Source: Streptomyces sioyaensis
GTDB taxonomy: Bacteria; Actinomycetota; Actinomycetes; Streptomycetales; Streptomycetaceae
Direction of reading: 5' to 3'
Length of the DNA stretch: 36,255 nucleotides
Assembly: GCF_004122735.1 (NCBI RefSeq)
Contig: NZ_SDIF01000067.1
Coordinates: 1 to 36,255 of the forward strand
Shown here one piece after another: positions 1 through 7,327 of the stretch (positions are counted from its first letter, which is position 1; every line of letters starts with the position of its first letter). Under the pieces are notes generated by a model. The model had not been told where the DNA came from, ran no database searches, and saw only the letters and a program-made list of their open reading frames with translations. The translations under genes were made by a program, and so were the position numbers.

Positions 1-393
1 GCCGGTGCCGGGGGCCGTGGGGCGGGGGCCGCCGCGGCTCGCCTCGTGCGTGACCCGGTCGCCCGGGCTCGCGGAGCTGCCGCCCAGCGGCGCGGTCGAC
101 TCCGGCAGCGCGTCGGCCCGGACCCGGTCGCCCGGATCGCCGCCGGTGCCCGCGTCGAACTGGCCGTGGCCGGGGATCAGTCCGGAGGCGGCCGCCACGG
201 CTCCCATCGCCACCGCGGCGGAGGCGCCGAGCAGTCCGGCCCGGACGGGCGCCGAACCGCGGCCGCGCGCCGCGCGATGTCCACGGCGCCGCGCGGCGCC
301 CGGTGTACCGGTCCGCACAGCCGTCGGTGCGTCACCATGCCCCGCACCAGGGGCTTCAGGGACTGGGGGAGCGGAGCGTCGATGGCGGCCCAT
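1..393 (-). CDS. CAP-domain-type secreted protein, N-terminal fragment
   Basis: Open minus-strand frame of 131 codons running off the left edge, so only the N-terminus is visible. It starts at ATG 393 behind a good ribosome-binding site (GGAAGGAAG, about 7 bases upstream). The protein begins MGRHRRS and has a basic Arg-rich stretch. At about residues 62-85 a hydrophobic, Ala/Gly-rich segment (AGLLGASAAVAMGAVAAASG) looks like an uncleaved signal anchor or signal peptide. A disordered Gly/Ser/Asp-rich linker follows. This N-terminal style fits the SCP/CAP (PF00188) proteins usually found next to acyP in Streptomyces, but the CAP domain itself would lie outside the window, so the family call rests on context. 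It is divergent from acyP. The frame and RBS are clear; the product is an inference. Confidence 0.6.
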   Translation of the reverse strand, partial: MGRHRRSAPPVPEAPGAGHGDAPTAVRTGTPGAARRRGHRAARGRGSAPVRAGLLGASAAVAMGAVAAASGLIPGHGQFDAGTGGDPGDRVRADALPESTAPLGGSSASPGDRVTHEASRGGPRPTAPGTG

Positions 394-535
394 CCGCGTT
401 CTTCCTTCCCCCGGTGCACGCACCGGCTCCACGGGAGCGGCTACCGCCGCACAGCTTTCCTTGCGTCAAGCCGACTCGCCCAAAAGAGTGAGTCTCGCTG
501 TCGGGGGACTGTACGCGATGCCGTAAGGGACGGAA

Positions 536-565
536 GTGACCGCTGAGCAATTGGCCGGTTAACGT
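536..565 (+). promoter_or_regulatory. Putative leaderless promoter of acyP
   Basis: GTGACC (536-541) and TAACGT (560-565) form a -35/-10 pair with an 18-base spacer. Only 6 bases separate the -10 from the acyP ATG, so transcription would begin at or within a base of the start codon. No Shine-Dalgarno sequence precedes the ATG, which fits a leaderless message. Confidence 0.45.
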
Positions 566-571
566 GCACAC

Positions 572-853
572 ATGAACGAAGCTGTCCGTGTGACCGCGTG
601 GGTGCGTGGTCAGGTCCAGGGTGTCGGATTCCGCTGGTTCACCCGGGCCAACGCCCTTCGCATCGGGGAACTCGCCGGATTTGCGGTCAATCTCGGCGAC
701 GGCCGCGTCCAGGTGGTCGCCGAGGGGCCGAAGGATCACTGCGATGCGTTGCTGGAGTGGCTCCGCACCGGAGACACGCCCGGGCGGGTCGACGGAGTCA
801 CTGAGATATGGGACACGCCCCGCGGGGGTTATGACGGCTTCGAGATCCGCTGA
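572..853 (+). CDS. acyP: Acylphosphatase
   Basis: A 93-residue protein of the usual acylphosphatase length. It hydrolyses the carboxyl-phosphate bond of acyl phosphates in the cytoplasm. The family signature GQVQGVGFRWF is at residues 13-23 and carries the phosphate-binding Arg21. The second signature GFAVNLGDGRV holds the catalytic Asn40. The C-terminus (GYDGFEIR) matches the usual F-x-I-R ending. The ATG at 572 is the only sensible start and has no Shine-Dalgarno, in line with the promoter element placed just upstream. It lies divergent to the CAP-type gene and is followed by a hairpin, so it is probably monocistronic. Assignment is firm; the physiological substrate is not known from sequence. 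Confidence 0.95.
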   Translation: MNEAVRVTAWVRGQVQGVGFRWFTRANALRIGELAGFAVNLGDGRVQVVAEGPKDHCDALLEWLRTGDTPGRVDGVTEIWDTPRGGYDGFEIR

Positions 854-1233
854 CCGGGCCCGCCGAAACCGGCTGTACGACCGTCAGAGGCGATCTTCGG
901 GATGCGCCTTTGTCAGCTGCTTACGGGAGATAAGGCCTGGTGGTTGCCAACTCGGCCGACCCGTGCAAGGCTGCCGCTGTACGGATGATCTCTACGCCCC
1001 CGCGGGACCTTTCTGGGGAGTCGGCGCAGCGCCTTCGCGGCCGCGCACTCTCAGGTGCCCGAGGATACGGGGCGTGATCGTGTTGACCGTCAAACCGTTT
1101 GGTGAGACTCTGGAATCCCCGCGCACCTTAGCTGTTTGGCATTGAGTACACCAGGAATGACAAGCACCGCGGGTGCGAATCCCTCACGACCCAACCGCTT
1201 CGGTCGGTCACTCATTGTGGAGGACCATCCATC
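854..1233. other. Intergenic region acyP to small coiled-coil gene
   Basis: No convincing gene. It holds the hairpin after acyP (886-911) and a likely promoter region for the following gene. TTGACC (1083-1088) is a good -35, although the -10 about 17 bases downstream (around 1105-1111) is poor. An 11-base palindrome CAAACCGTTTG (1091-1101) lies inside that spacer and could be a regulator site. Short frames here lack ribosome-binding sites. Confidence 0.5.
886..911 (+). terminator. Candidate terminator after acyP
   Basis: AGAGGCG (886-892) pairs with CGCCTTT (905-911), one pair being G-T. An inner ATC/GAT pair encloses a TTCGG loop. There is no long T tract; it fits the hairpin-only terminators common in actinobacteria. 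Confidence 0.4.
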
Positions 1234-1437
1234 ATGGCAAAGGCGCTTCTCGGTTACGTCGGCGGCTCCGACCCCCGAGTCCTCTCCGAGATGCGACGGC
1301 TTCAGCAGCGCGTCCAAGACCTTGAATCCGAACTGATTCGGATGCAGGCCGAAAACGACATGCTGTCCGCTGCCGCACGTCGCGACGACTCGATGCTCGA
1401 CATCGACGTACCCCAGGCGGAGCCCGCGCTCACCTGA
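1234..1437 (+). CDS. Small conserved coiled-coil protein, function unknown
   Basis: A 67-residue acidic protein with an excellent ribosome-binding site (GGAGGA at 1219-1224, 9 bases before the ATG). The start MAKALLGYVGG is followed by a heptad-like charged helix at about residues 20-48 (MRRLQQRVQDLESELIRMQA), which predicts a short parallel coiled coil. An acidic tail follows. A protein of this kind is, to my knowledge, regularly found between acyP and smc in Streptomyces, but no function is known to me. The coiled coil and the place beside smc could suggest a small dimeric adaptor; that is speculation. A near-perfect terminator follows it, so it is transcribed separately from smc. Confidence 0.85.
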   Translation: MAKALLGYVGGSDPRVLSEMRRLQQRVQDLESELIRMQAENDMLSAAARRDDSMLDIDVPQAEPALT

Positions 1438-1503
1438 CCCCGCCCCCAGGGCCGGCAGGGCTGCTCGCCAGCCGCTTGAGGCACCGCTCTCTTCAAGATC
1501 TGC

Positions 1504-1525
1504 AAGGGACGCTTCGGCGTCCCTT
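1504..1525 (+). terminator. Terminator after the small coiled-coil gene
   Basis: A perfect 9-bp stem, AAGGGACGC (1504-1512) with GCGTCCCTT (1517-1525), is closed by a TTCG tetraloop, the most stable type of hairpin cap. It separates the 67-residue gene from smc. Confidence 0.8.
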
Positions 1526-1726
1526 CGTCGTTTCCCGATACTTCGTTCGACGGCCATTTCCTGCGGACCTGCGGTCCATTCGGCCGTGCCCGCCCCTTCC
1601 TTACCGCATGATGTGCCCTGCGCTTTCCGCAATGAAACCGAAAATGAACGGCGCGGTACACGGGGGGTCGCACGGGGCCGGTGACCGGTGCCGGAATGTT
1701 GGGGCGGCCCGTCCGGGGGCGGCCGG

Positions 1727-1732
1727 TAGAGT
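1727..1732 (+). promoter_or_regulatory. Putative -10 element of smc (leaderless)
   Basis: TAGAGT sits 8 bases before the smc GTG, the distance expected if transcription starts at or one or two bases before the start codon. No Shine-Dalgarno sequence is present and no clear -35 box is seen. Confidence 0.4.
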
Positions 1733-1740
1733 CCCACGGC

Positions 1741-4700
1741 GTGCACCTCAAGAGTCTGACCCTGCGAGGCTTCAAGTCCTTCGCCTCCGCCACGACGCTC
1801 CGGTTCGAACCGGGCATCACCTGCGTCGTGGGCCCCAACGGATCCGGCAAGTCCAATGTCGTGGACGCGCTGTCCTGGGTCATGGGCGAGCAGGGTGCCA
1901 AGTCGCTGCGCGGCGGGAAGATGGAGGACGTCATTTTCGCCGGGACGACCGGGCGGCCGCCGCTCGGCCGCGCCGAGGTCGCGCTCACCATCGACAACTC
2001 CGACGGTGCACTGCCGATCGAGTACGCCGAAGTCACCCTCACCCGGATCATGTTCCGCAACGGCGGCAGCGAGTACCAGATCAATGGGGACACCTGCCGG
2101 CTGCTCGATATCCAGGAATTGCTCTCCGATTCCGGAATCGGCCGGGAGATGCATGTCATCGTCGGGCAGGGGCAGCTGGACTCCGTTCTGCACGCCGATC
2201 CGATGGGACGCCGGGCGTTCATCGAGGAGGCGGCCGGCGTCCTGAAGCACCGTAAGCGCAAGGAGAAGGCGCTGCGGAAGCTGGAGGCGATGAAGGCCAA
2301 TCTCGCCCGGGTCCAGGATCTGACCGACGAGCTGCGGCGCCAGCTCAAGCCGCTGGGGCGGCAGGCCGCGGTCGCCCGGCGCGCCGCCGTCATCCAGGCG
2401 GATCTGCGCGACGCCCGGCTGCGGCTGCTCGCCGACGATCTCGTCACCCTGCGCCGGGCGCTGCGCGCCGAGATCGCGGACGAAGCGGCGCTCAAGGAAC
2501 GCAAACAGGCCGCCGAGGCCCGGCTGCGCACCGCCCAGCAGCAGGAGGCGGCGCTGGAGGAAGAGGTACGCACCCTCACCCCGCGGCTGCAGCGCGCGCA
2601 GCAGACCTGGTACGAGCTGTCCCAGCTCGCGGAGCGGGTGCGCGGCACGATCTCGCTGGCCGAGGCGCGGGTCAAGAGCGCCTCCTTGGCCCCGCCGGAC
2701 GAGCGGCAGGGGCGCGACCCGGAGGACATGGAGCGCGAGGCGGCCCGGATCCGTGAGCAGGAGGCGGAGTTGACGGCCGCGCTGGAGGCGGCGAGCCGGG
2801 CCCTGGAGGACACCGTCGAACACCGCGCCGGGCTGGAGCGGCAGTTGGCGGACGAGGAGCGGCGGCTGCGGGACGTGGCCCGGGCCATCGCCGACCGCCG
2901 GGAGGGCCTGGCCCGGCTGAGCGGACAGGTCACCGCCGCCCGCGGCCGCGCCGCCTCGGCACAGGCGGAGATCGGCCGGCTGGTCGAGGCCAGGGACGCC
3001 GCCCGGCACCGGGCGAGTGCCGCCCAGGAGGAGTACGAGCAGCGCAAGGCCGAGGTCGACGGGCTGGACGCGGACGACGACGCGCTCGGGGAGCGGCATG
3101 CGGCGGCCCGCCGGGAGCTGGCGGAGGCGGAGGCCGCGCTGACCGCCGCGCGGGAGGCGCTGACCACGGCCGAGCGCAGCCGGGCCGCGATCGCCGCCCG
3201 GCACGACGCGCTGGCGCTGGGACTGCGCCGCAAGGACGGCAGCGGCGCGCTGCTGGCCGCCGCGGACCGCCTCAGCGGTCTGCTCGGGCCGGCCGCGGAA
3301 CTGCTGACCGTCACCCCCGGCTTCGAGATCCCGGTGGCCGCCGCCCTCGGCGCGGCCGCGGACGCCCTCGCTGTCAGCGGCCCGGACACCGCAGCCGAGG
3401 CCATCCGGCTGCTGCGCGCCCAGGACGCGGGGCGGGCGGCGATGGTGATCGGGGGCAGCGGGAGCCGGAGCGGGACGGGGCGGGTGCCCGGGCCGGCGCG
3501 GGCCGTGGAGGCGCGGGAGGCCGTGGACGTCGCCGCGATCTCGAAGGCCGAGGGGGCCGAGGAAGCCGGCGGGGCTCCGGGCGGGGCCGTGCCGGCCGGT
3601 CCTGAGGGTGCGGCCGGGGAGCCGGAGGCCCGTGGGCAAGCCGTGCACCGGGTCCCCGGCCCCCGCTCCGCGCCCGTACCGGCGGACGAACTGGTGACCG
3701 GGCCTGCGCAGTTGTCGGCCGCCGTGGCCCGTCTGCTGCGGGACGTCGTGGTGGTCGGGACGCTGGAGGACGCCGAGGAGCTGGTGGCCGCGCGGCCGGA
3801 GCTGACGGCCGTGACCGGCGAGGGCGATCTGCTCGGGGCGCATTTCGCGCAGGGCGGCTCCGCCGGCGCGCCGAGTCTGCTGGAGGTGCAGGCGTCCGTC
3901 GACGAGGCGGCGGCTGAGCTGGACGAGCTGGCCGGGCGCTGCGAGGAGCTGGCACGGGCGCAGCGGGCCGCGACGGAGCGCCGTACGGAGTGTGCCGCGC
4001 TGGTCGAGGAGCTGGCCGAGCGGCGGCGGGCGGCGGACCGGGAGAAGTCGAAGATCGCCGGGGACCTGGGCCGGCTCGGCGGGCAGGCGCGGGCGGCCGC
4101 GGGGGAGGCCGAGCGGTCCGGTGCGGCGGCCGCCCGGGCCGAGGAGGCGCTGGCGCGGGCCACCGAGGAGGCCGAGGAGCTGGCCGAGCGGCTCGCGGTG
4201 GCCCAGGAGGACCCGGGAGCGGGGGAGGAGGAGCCCGATACGTCCGTACGGGACCGGCTGGCCGCGGACGGCGCCAATGCGCGGCAGACCGAGATGGAGG
4301 CCCGGCTCCAGGCGCGGACGCACGAGGAGCGGGTCAAGGCGCTCGCCGGGCGGGCGGACGGGCTGGACCGCGGGGCGCGGGCCGAGCGCGAGGCACGGGC
4401 GCGGGCCGAGCGGCGGCGGGCCCGGCTGCGGCACGAGGCGGAGGTGGCCGGTGCGGTCGCCTCCGGGGCCCGGCAGCTGCTGGCGCATGTCGAGGTGTCG
4501 GCCGTACGGGCCGAGGAGGAGCGCGCCGCCGCCGAGCGGGCCAAGGCCGAGCGGGAAGGGGCCCTGGTGACCGCGCGGAACCAGGGCCGCGAGCTGAAGT
4601 CGGAGCTGGACAAGCTGACCGACTCGATGCACCGCGGGGAGGTGCTCGGCGCCGAGAAGCGGCTGCGGATCGAGCAGCTGGAGACCAGGGCGCTGGAGGA

Positions 4701-5478
4701 GCTGGGGGTGGAGCCGGCCGGGCTGATGTCCGAGTACGGTCCTGAGCAGCTCGTTCCCCCGTCGCCGCCGGCCGACGGGGAGGTGCTCCCGGACGACCCG
4801 GAGCACCCGCGCAACCAGCCGGTCCCCTACGTACGGGCCGAGCAGGAGAAGCGGCTCAAGGCGGCCGAGCGGGCGTATCAGCAGCTCGGGAAGGTGAATC
4901 CGCTGGCGCTGGAGGAGTTCGCGGCGCTGGAGGAGCGGCACCAGTTCCTGAGCGAGCAGCTCGAGGACCTGAAGAAGACCCGGGCCGACCTGATGCAGGT
5001 GGTCAAGGAGGTCGACGAGCGGGTGGAGCAGGTCTTCACCGAGGCGTACCACGACACCGCCCGCGAGTTCGAGGGGGTCTTCGCACGGCTCTTCCCGGGC
5101 GGCGAGGGGCGGCTGGTGCTGACCGACCCGGGCGACATGCTCGCGACGGGGGTGGACGTGGAGGCGCGTCCGCCGGGCAAGAAGGTCAAGCGGCTCTCGT
5201 TGCTCTCGGGCGGGGAGCGGTCACTCACCGCGGTCGCGCTGCTGGTGTCGATCTTCAAGGCGCGGCCCAGCCCGTTCTACGTGATGGACGAGGTGGAGGC
5301 CGCGCTCGACGACACCAATCTGCAGCGGCTGATCCGGATCATGGAGGAGCTCCAGGAGAGCTCGCAGCTGATTGTGATCACGCATCAGAAACGCACGATG
5401 GAGGTCGCGGACGCCCTCTACGGGGTGTCCATGCAGGGCGATGGAGTCTCCAAGGTCATCAGCCAGCGCCTGCGGTGA
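1741..5478 (+). CDS. smc: Chromosome segregation SMC ATPase
   Basis: 1245 residues from GTG 1741, chosen because MHLKSLTLRGFKSF is the conserved SMC start; an upstream extension to 1681 is not family-like. SMC dimers with ScpA/ScpB compact and segregate the chromosome. Seen: Walker A GPNGSGKS (31-38), a long N-terminal coiled coil, a hinge at roughly residues 515-700, a C-terminal coiled coil, the ABC signature LSGGE (1155-1159), and Walker B VMDEVEAALDD with acidic Asp1183/Glu1184. Odd: residues about 571-647, inside the hinge, form a Gly/Ala/Pro/Arg-rich low-complexity insertion. From memory the Streptomyces protein is nearer 1190 residues, so this copy is about 55 longer. Probably transcribed alone, leaderless. 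Confidence 0.97.
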   Translation: MHLKSLTLRGFKSFASATTLRFEPGITCVVGPNGSGKSNVVDALSWVMGEQGAKSLRGGKMEDVIFAGTTGRPPLGRAEVALTIDNSDGALPIEYAEVTLTRIMFRNGGSEYQINGDTCRLLDIQELLSDSGIGREMHVIVGQGQLDSVLHADPMGRRAFIEEAAGVLKHRKRKEKALRKLEAMKANLARVQDLTDELRRQLKPLGRQAAVARRAAVIQADLRDARLRLLADDLVTLRRALRAEIADEAALKERKQAAEARLRTAQQQEAALEEEVRTLTPRLQRAQQTWYELSQLAERVRGTISLAEARVKSASLAPPDERQGRDPEDMEREAARIREQEAELTAALEAASRALEDTVEHRAGLERQLADEERRLRDVARAIADRREGLARLSGQVTAARGRAASAQAEIGRLVEARDAARHRASAAQEEYEQRKAEVDGLDADDDALGERHAAARRELAEAEAALTAAREALTTAERSRAAIAARHDALALGLRRKDGSGALLAAADRLSGLLGPAAELLTVTPGFEIPVAAALGAAADALAVSGPDTAAEAIRLLRAQDAGRAAMVIGGSGSRSGTGRVPGPARAVEAREAVDVAAISKAEGAEEAGGAPGGAVPAGPEGAAGEPEARGQAVHRVPGPRSAPVPADELVTGPAQLSAAVARLLRDVVVVGTLEDAEELVAARPELTAVTGEGDLLGAHFAQGGSAGAPSLLEVQASVDEAAAELDELAGRCEELARAQRAATERRTECAALVEELAERRRAADREKSKIAGDLGRLGGQARAAAGEAERSGAAAARAEEALARATEEAEELAERLAVAQEDPGAGEEEPDTSVRDRLAADGANARQTEMEARLQARTHEERVKALAGRADGLDRGARAEREARARAERRRARLRHEAEVAGAVASGARQLLAHVEVSAVRAEEERAAAERAKAEREGALVTARNQGRELKSELDKLTDSMHRGEVLGAEKRLRIEQLETRALEELGVEPAGLMSEYGPEQLVPPSPPADGEVLPDDPEHPRNQPVPYVRAEQEKRLKAAERAYQQLGKVNPLALEEFAALEERHQFLSEQLEDLKKTRADLMQVVKEVDERVEQVFTEAYHDTAREFEGVFARLFPGGEGRLVLTDPGDMLATGVDVEARPPGKKVKRLSLLSGGERSLTAVALLVSIFKARPSPFYVMDEVEAALDDTNLQRLIRIMEELQESSQLIVITHQKRTMEVADALYGVSMQGDGVSKVISQRLR

Positions 5479-5564
5479 TCGCGGGGAGTATCCGACGACC
5501 CATCAGTTCATAACTTGAATGAATGACCACCTGGACGGCGGCGAAACAAATTCATCACGGCCTA

Positions 5565-5592
5565 TTGACTTCGAAACTTGAAGGCATAGTCT
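5565..5592 (+). promoter_or_regulatory. Putative glcP promoter
   Basis: TTGACT (5565-5570), a near-consensus -35, and TAGTCT (5587-5592), a plausible -10, have a 16-base spacer. The leader to the TTG start would be about 100 bases. The spacer contains one arm of an inverted repeat, so a bound regulator would cover the promoter. Confidence 0.55.
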
Positions 5593-5618
5593 CTGCAACG
5601 TTGCTTTTACCTTCAAGT
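5576..5618 (+). promoter_or_regulatory. Operator-like inverted repeat at glcP
   Basis: ACTTGAAGG (5576-5584) and CCTTCAAGT (5610-5618) are perfect 9-bp inverted arms 25 bases apart. The core ACTTGAA occurs a third time at 5513-5519, downstream of smc. The first arm lies between the -35 and -10 boxes and the second just downstream of the start site, as expected for a repressor, possibly with looping. Confidence 0.5.
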
Positions 5619-5698
5619 GGTGGGTTCCCCCAACCATCAGGCCACTGAAGGGCCAGCCCCCGACGCCCGGCAGCGCAGCCGGGCCACTGGAGTTCACG

Positions 5699-7117
5699 TT
5701 GACCAGCACCGCGCAGCCGACGGTCCCGGAAGGCCGTAAGGCCCACCCCGAGCATCTCGGCCATGTCATCTTCATAACCGCGGCTGCCGCGATGGGCGGC
5801 TTCCTCTTCGGCTATGACAGCTCCGTCATCAACGGTGCCGTCGAGGCGATCCGCAGCCGCTACGACGTAGGGTCCGCCGTCCTCGCCCAGGTCATCGCCG
5901 TTGCGCTGATCGGCTGTGCCATCGGTGCCGCCACCGCCGGCCGGGTCGCGGACCGCATCGGCCGCATCCGGGTGATGCAGATCGCCGCCGTGCTGTTCAC
6001 GGTCAGCGCCGTCGGGTCCGCCCTGCCGTTCGCCCTGTGGGACCTCGCCTTCTGGCGGGTCATCGGCGGCTTCGCGATCGGTATGGCCTCGGTCATCGGC
6101 CCGGCCTACATCGCCGAGGTCTCGCCGTCCGCCTACCGCGGCCGTCTCGGCTCGTTCCAGCAGGCCGCGATCGTCGTCGGCATCGCCGTCTCCCAGCTCG
6201 TCAACTGGGGCATCCTCAACCTCGCCGACGGCCAGCAGCGCGGCAAGATCGCCGGCCTGGAGGCCTGGCAGTGGATGCTCGGCGTGATGGTCGTCCCGGC
6301 CGTGCTCTACGGTCTGCTGTCCTTCGTGATCCCCGAGTCGCCGCGTTACCTGATCTCCGTCGGCAAGGTCTCCCGCGCCAAGGAGGTGCTCGCCGAGGTC
6401 GAGGGCAAGTCGGTGAACCTCGACACCCGGGTCGTCGAGATCCAGGACGCGATGCGCCGCGAGCACAAGTCGTCGTTCAAGGACCTGCTCGGCAGCAAGA
6501 TGGGCTTCCTGCCGATCGTCTGGGTCGGTATCGGGCTGTCGGTCTTCCAGCAGCTGGTCGGCATCAACGTCGCGTTCTACTACTCCTCGGCGCTGTGGCA
6601 GTCCGTCGGCATCGACCCGAGCGCCTCGTTCTTCTACAGCTTCACCACGTCGATCATCAACATCATCGGCACCGTGATCGCGATGATCTTCGTCGACAGG
6701 ATCGGCCGCCGTCCGCTGGCGCTGATCGGCTCGGCCGGTATGGCCCTCGCGCTCGGCCTGGAGGCCTGGGCGTTCTCCGCCAAGACCGCGGCCGGCACCC
6801 TGCCGACCACCGAGGGCACCGTGGCCCTGATCGCCGCGCACGCCTTTGTGCTCTTCTTCGCGCTCTCCTGGGGCGTGGTGGTCTGGGTCTTCCTCGGCGA
6901 GATGTTCCCGAACAAGATCCGTGCCGCCGCGCTGGGCGTCGCCGCCTCCGCGCAGTGGATCGCCAACTGGGCCATCACGGCCAGCTTCCCGAGCCTGTCG
7001 GACTGGAACCTCTCGGGTACCTACGTGATCTACATGATCTTCGCTCTGCTCTCGATCCCCTTCGTGCTGAAGTACGTCAAGGAGACCAAGGGCAAGGCGT
7101 TGGAGGAGATGGGCTAA
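5699..7117 (+). CDS. glcP: Glucose permease (major facilitator, sugar porter family)
   Basis: 472 residues, the usual length of GlcP, the glucose:proton symporter that supplies glucose kinase in Streptomyces. It is an inner-membrane protein with 12 predicted helices. Sugar-porter landmarks are seen in order: GGFLFGYDSSVINGA in helix 1, GRVADRIGRIR in loop 2-3, GPAYIAEVSP, PESPRYL before the central loop, QQLVGINVAFYYS in helix 7, VDRIGRRPLALIG in loop 8-9, and VKETKGKALEEMG at the C-terminus. The start is a TTG at 5699 with TGGAG about 8 bases upstream; the encoded MTSTAQ start matches the known protein as I recall it. It stands alone between smc and a strong terminator, with an operator-like repeat over its promoter, which suggests sugar-dependent control. 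Confidence 0.95.
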   Translation: MTSTAQPTVPEGRKAHPEHLGHVIFITAAAAMGGFLFGYDSSVINGAVEAIRSRYDVGSAVLAQVIAVALIGCAIGAATAGRVADRIGRIRVMQIAAVLFTVSAVGSALPFALWDLAFWRVIGGFAIGMASVIGPAYIAEVSPSAYRGRLGSFQQAAIVVGIAVSQLVNWGILNLADGQQRGKIAGLEAWQWMLGVMVVPAVLYGLLSFVIPESPRYLISVGKVSRAKEVLAEVEGKSVNLDTRVVEIQDAMRREHKSSFKDLLGSKMGFLPIVWVGIGLSVFQQLVGINVAFYYSSALWQSVGIDPSASFFYSFTTSIINIIGTVIAMIFVDRIGRRPLALIGSAGMALALGLEAWAFSAKTAAGTLPTTEGTVALIAAHAFVLFFALSWGVVVWVFLGEMFPNKIRAAALGVAASAQWIANWAITASFPSLSDWNLSGTYVIYMIFALLSIPFVLKYVKETKGKALEEMG

Positions 7118-7145
7118 CCCCCCGCCAGCCTGTCTCCTCGCTACT

Positions 7146-7192
7146 GGGTACTGCCCCGGGTCATCAGGGACCCCGGGCAGTACCCGTTTTTT
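7146..7192 (+). terminator. Strong intrinsic terminator of glcP
   Basis: GGGTACTGCCC (7146-7156) pairs perfectly with GGGCAGTACCC (7175-7185). After one mismatch the stem continues inward for 5 more pairs. A T6 tract (7187-7192) follows, a classic rho-independent terminator that is rare in this GC-rich window. Confidence 0.95.
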
Positions 7193-7246
7193 GTGCCCAC
7201 TTCGGTATACGGCCCGTCGGCGCATGCCGCTCCCCCTGGGGCGTGG

Positions 7247-7269
7247 CGTACGGCCTCCCCTCCCGTACG
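7247..7269 (-). terminator. Candidate terminator of the LLM oxidoreductase gene
   Basis: CGTACGG (7247-7253) and CCGTACG (7263-7269) form a 7-bp hairpin with a 9-base loop. It lies about 60 bases beyond the minus-strand stop at 7328. No T tract. Confidence 0.35.
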
Positions 7270-7327
7270 GCGCACGCGGCGGCCCGCCGGTGTGCGGCCG
7301 GTGCCGGGGCAGGGGCCGCGCCGGCCG

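Larger units (their letters stand above)
1438..1740. other. Intergenic region upstream of smc
   Basis: Contains the terminator of the small coiled-coil gene (1504-1525) and, at its right end, the putative -10 element of smc (1727-1732). No supported gene was seen. An in-frame extension of smc upstream to 1681 exists but lacks the conserved SMC start. Confidence 0.5.

Noticed and set aside
1112..1136. A sigma-R-like promoter (GGAAT ... GTT)
   Set aside because: The spacer is 17, not 18-19, and the known gene below has a better placed promoter region elsewhere.
1090..5052. A 1320-codon minus-strand open frame opposite smc
   Set aside because: It is the high-GC shadow of smc: Leu/Arg/Gly/Pro-rich with no domain, while smc is complete in the other strand.
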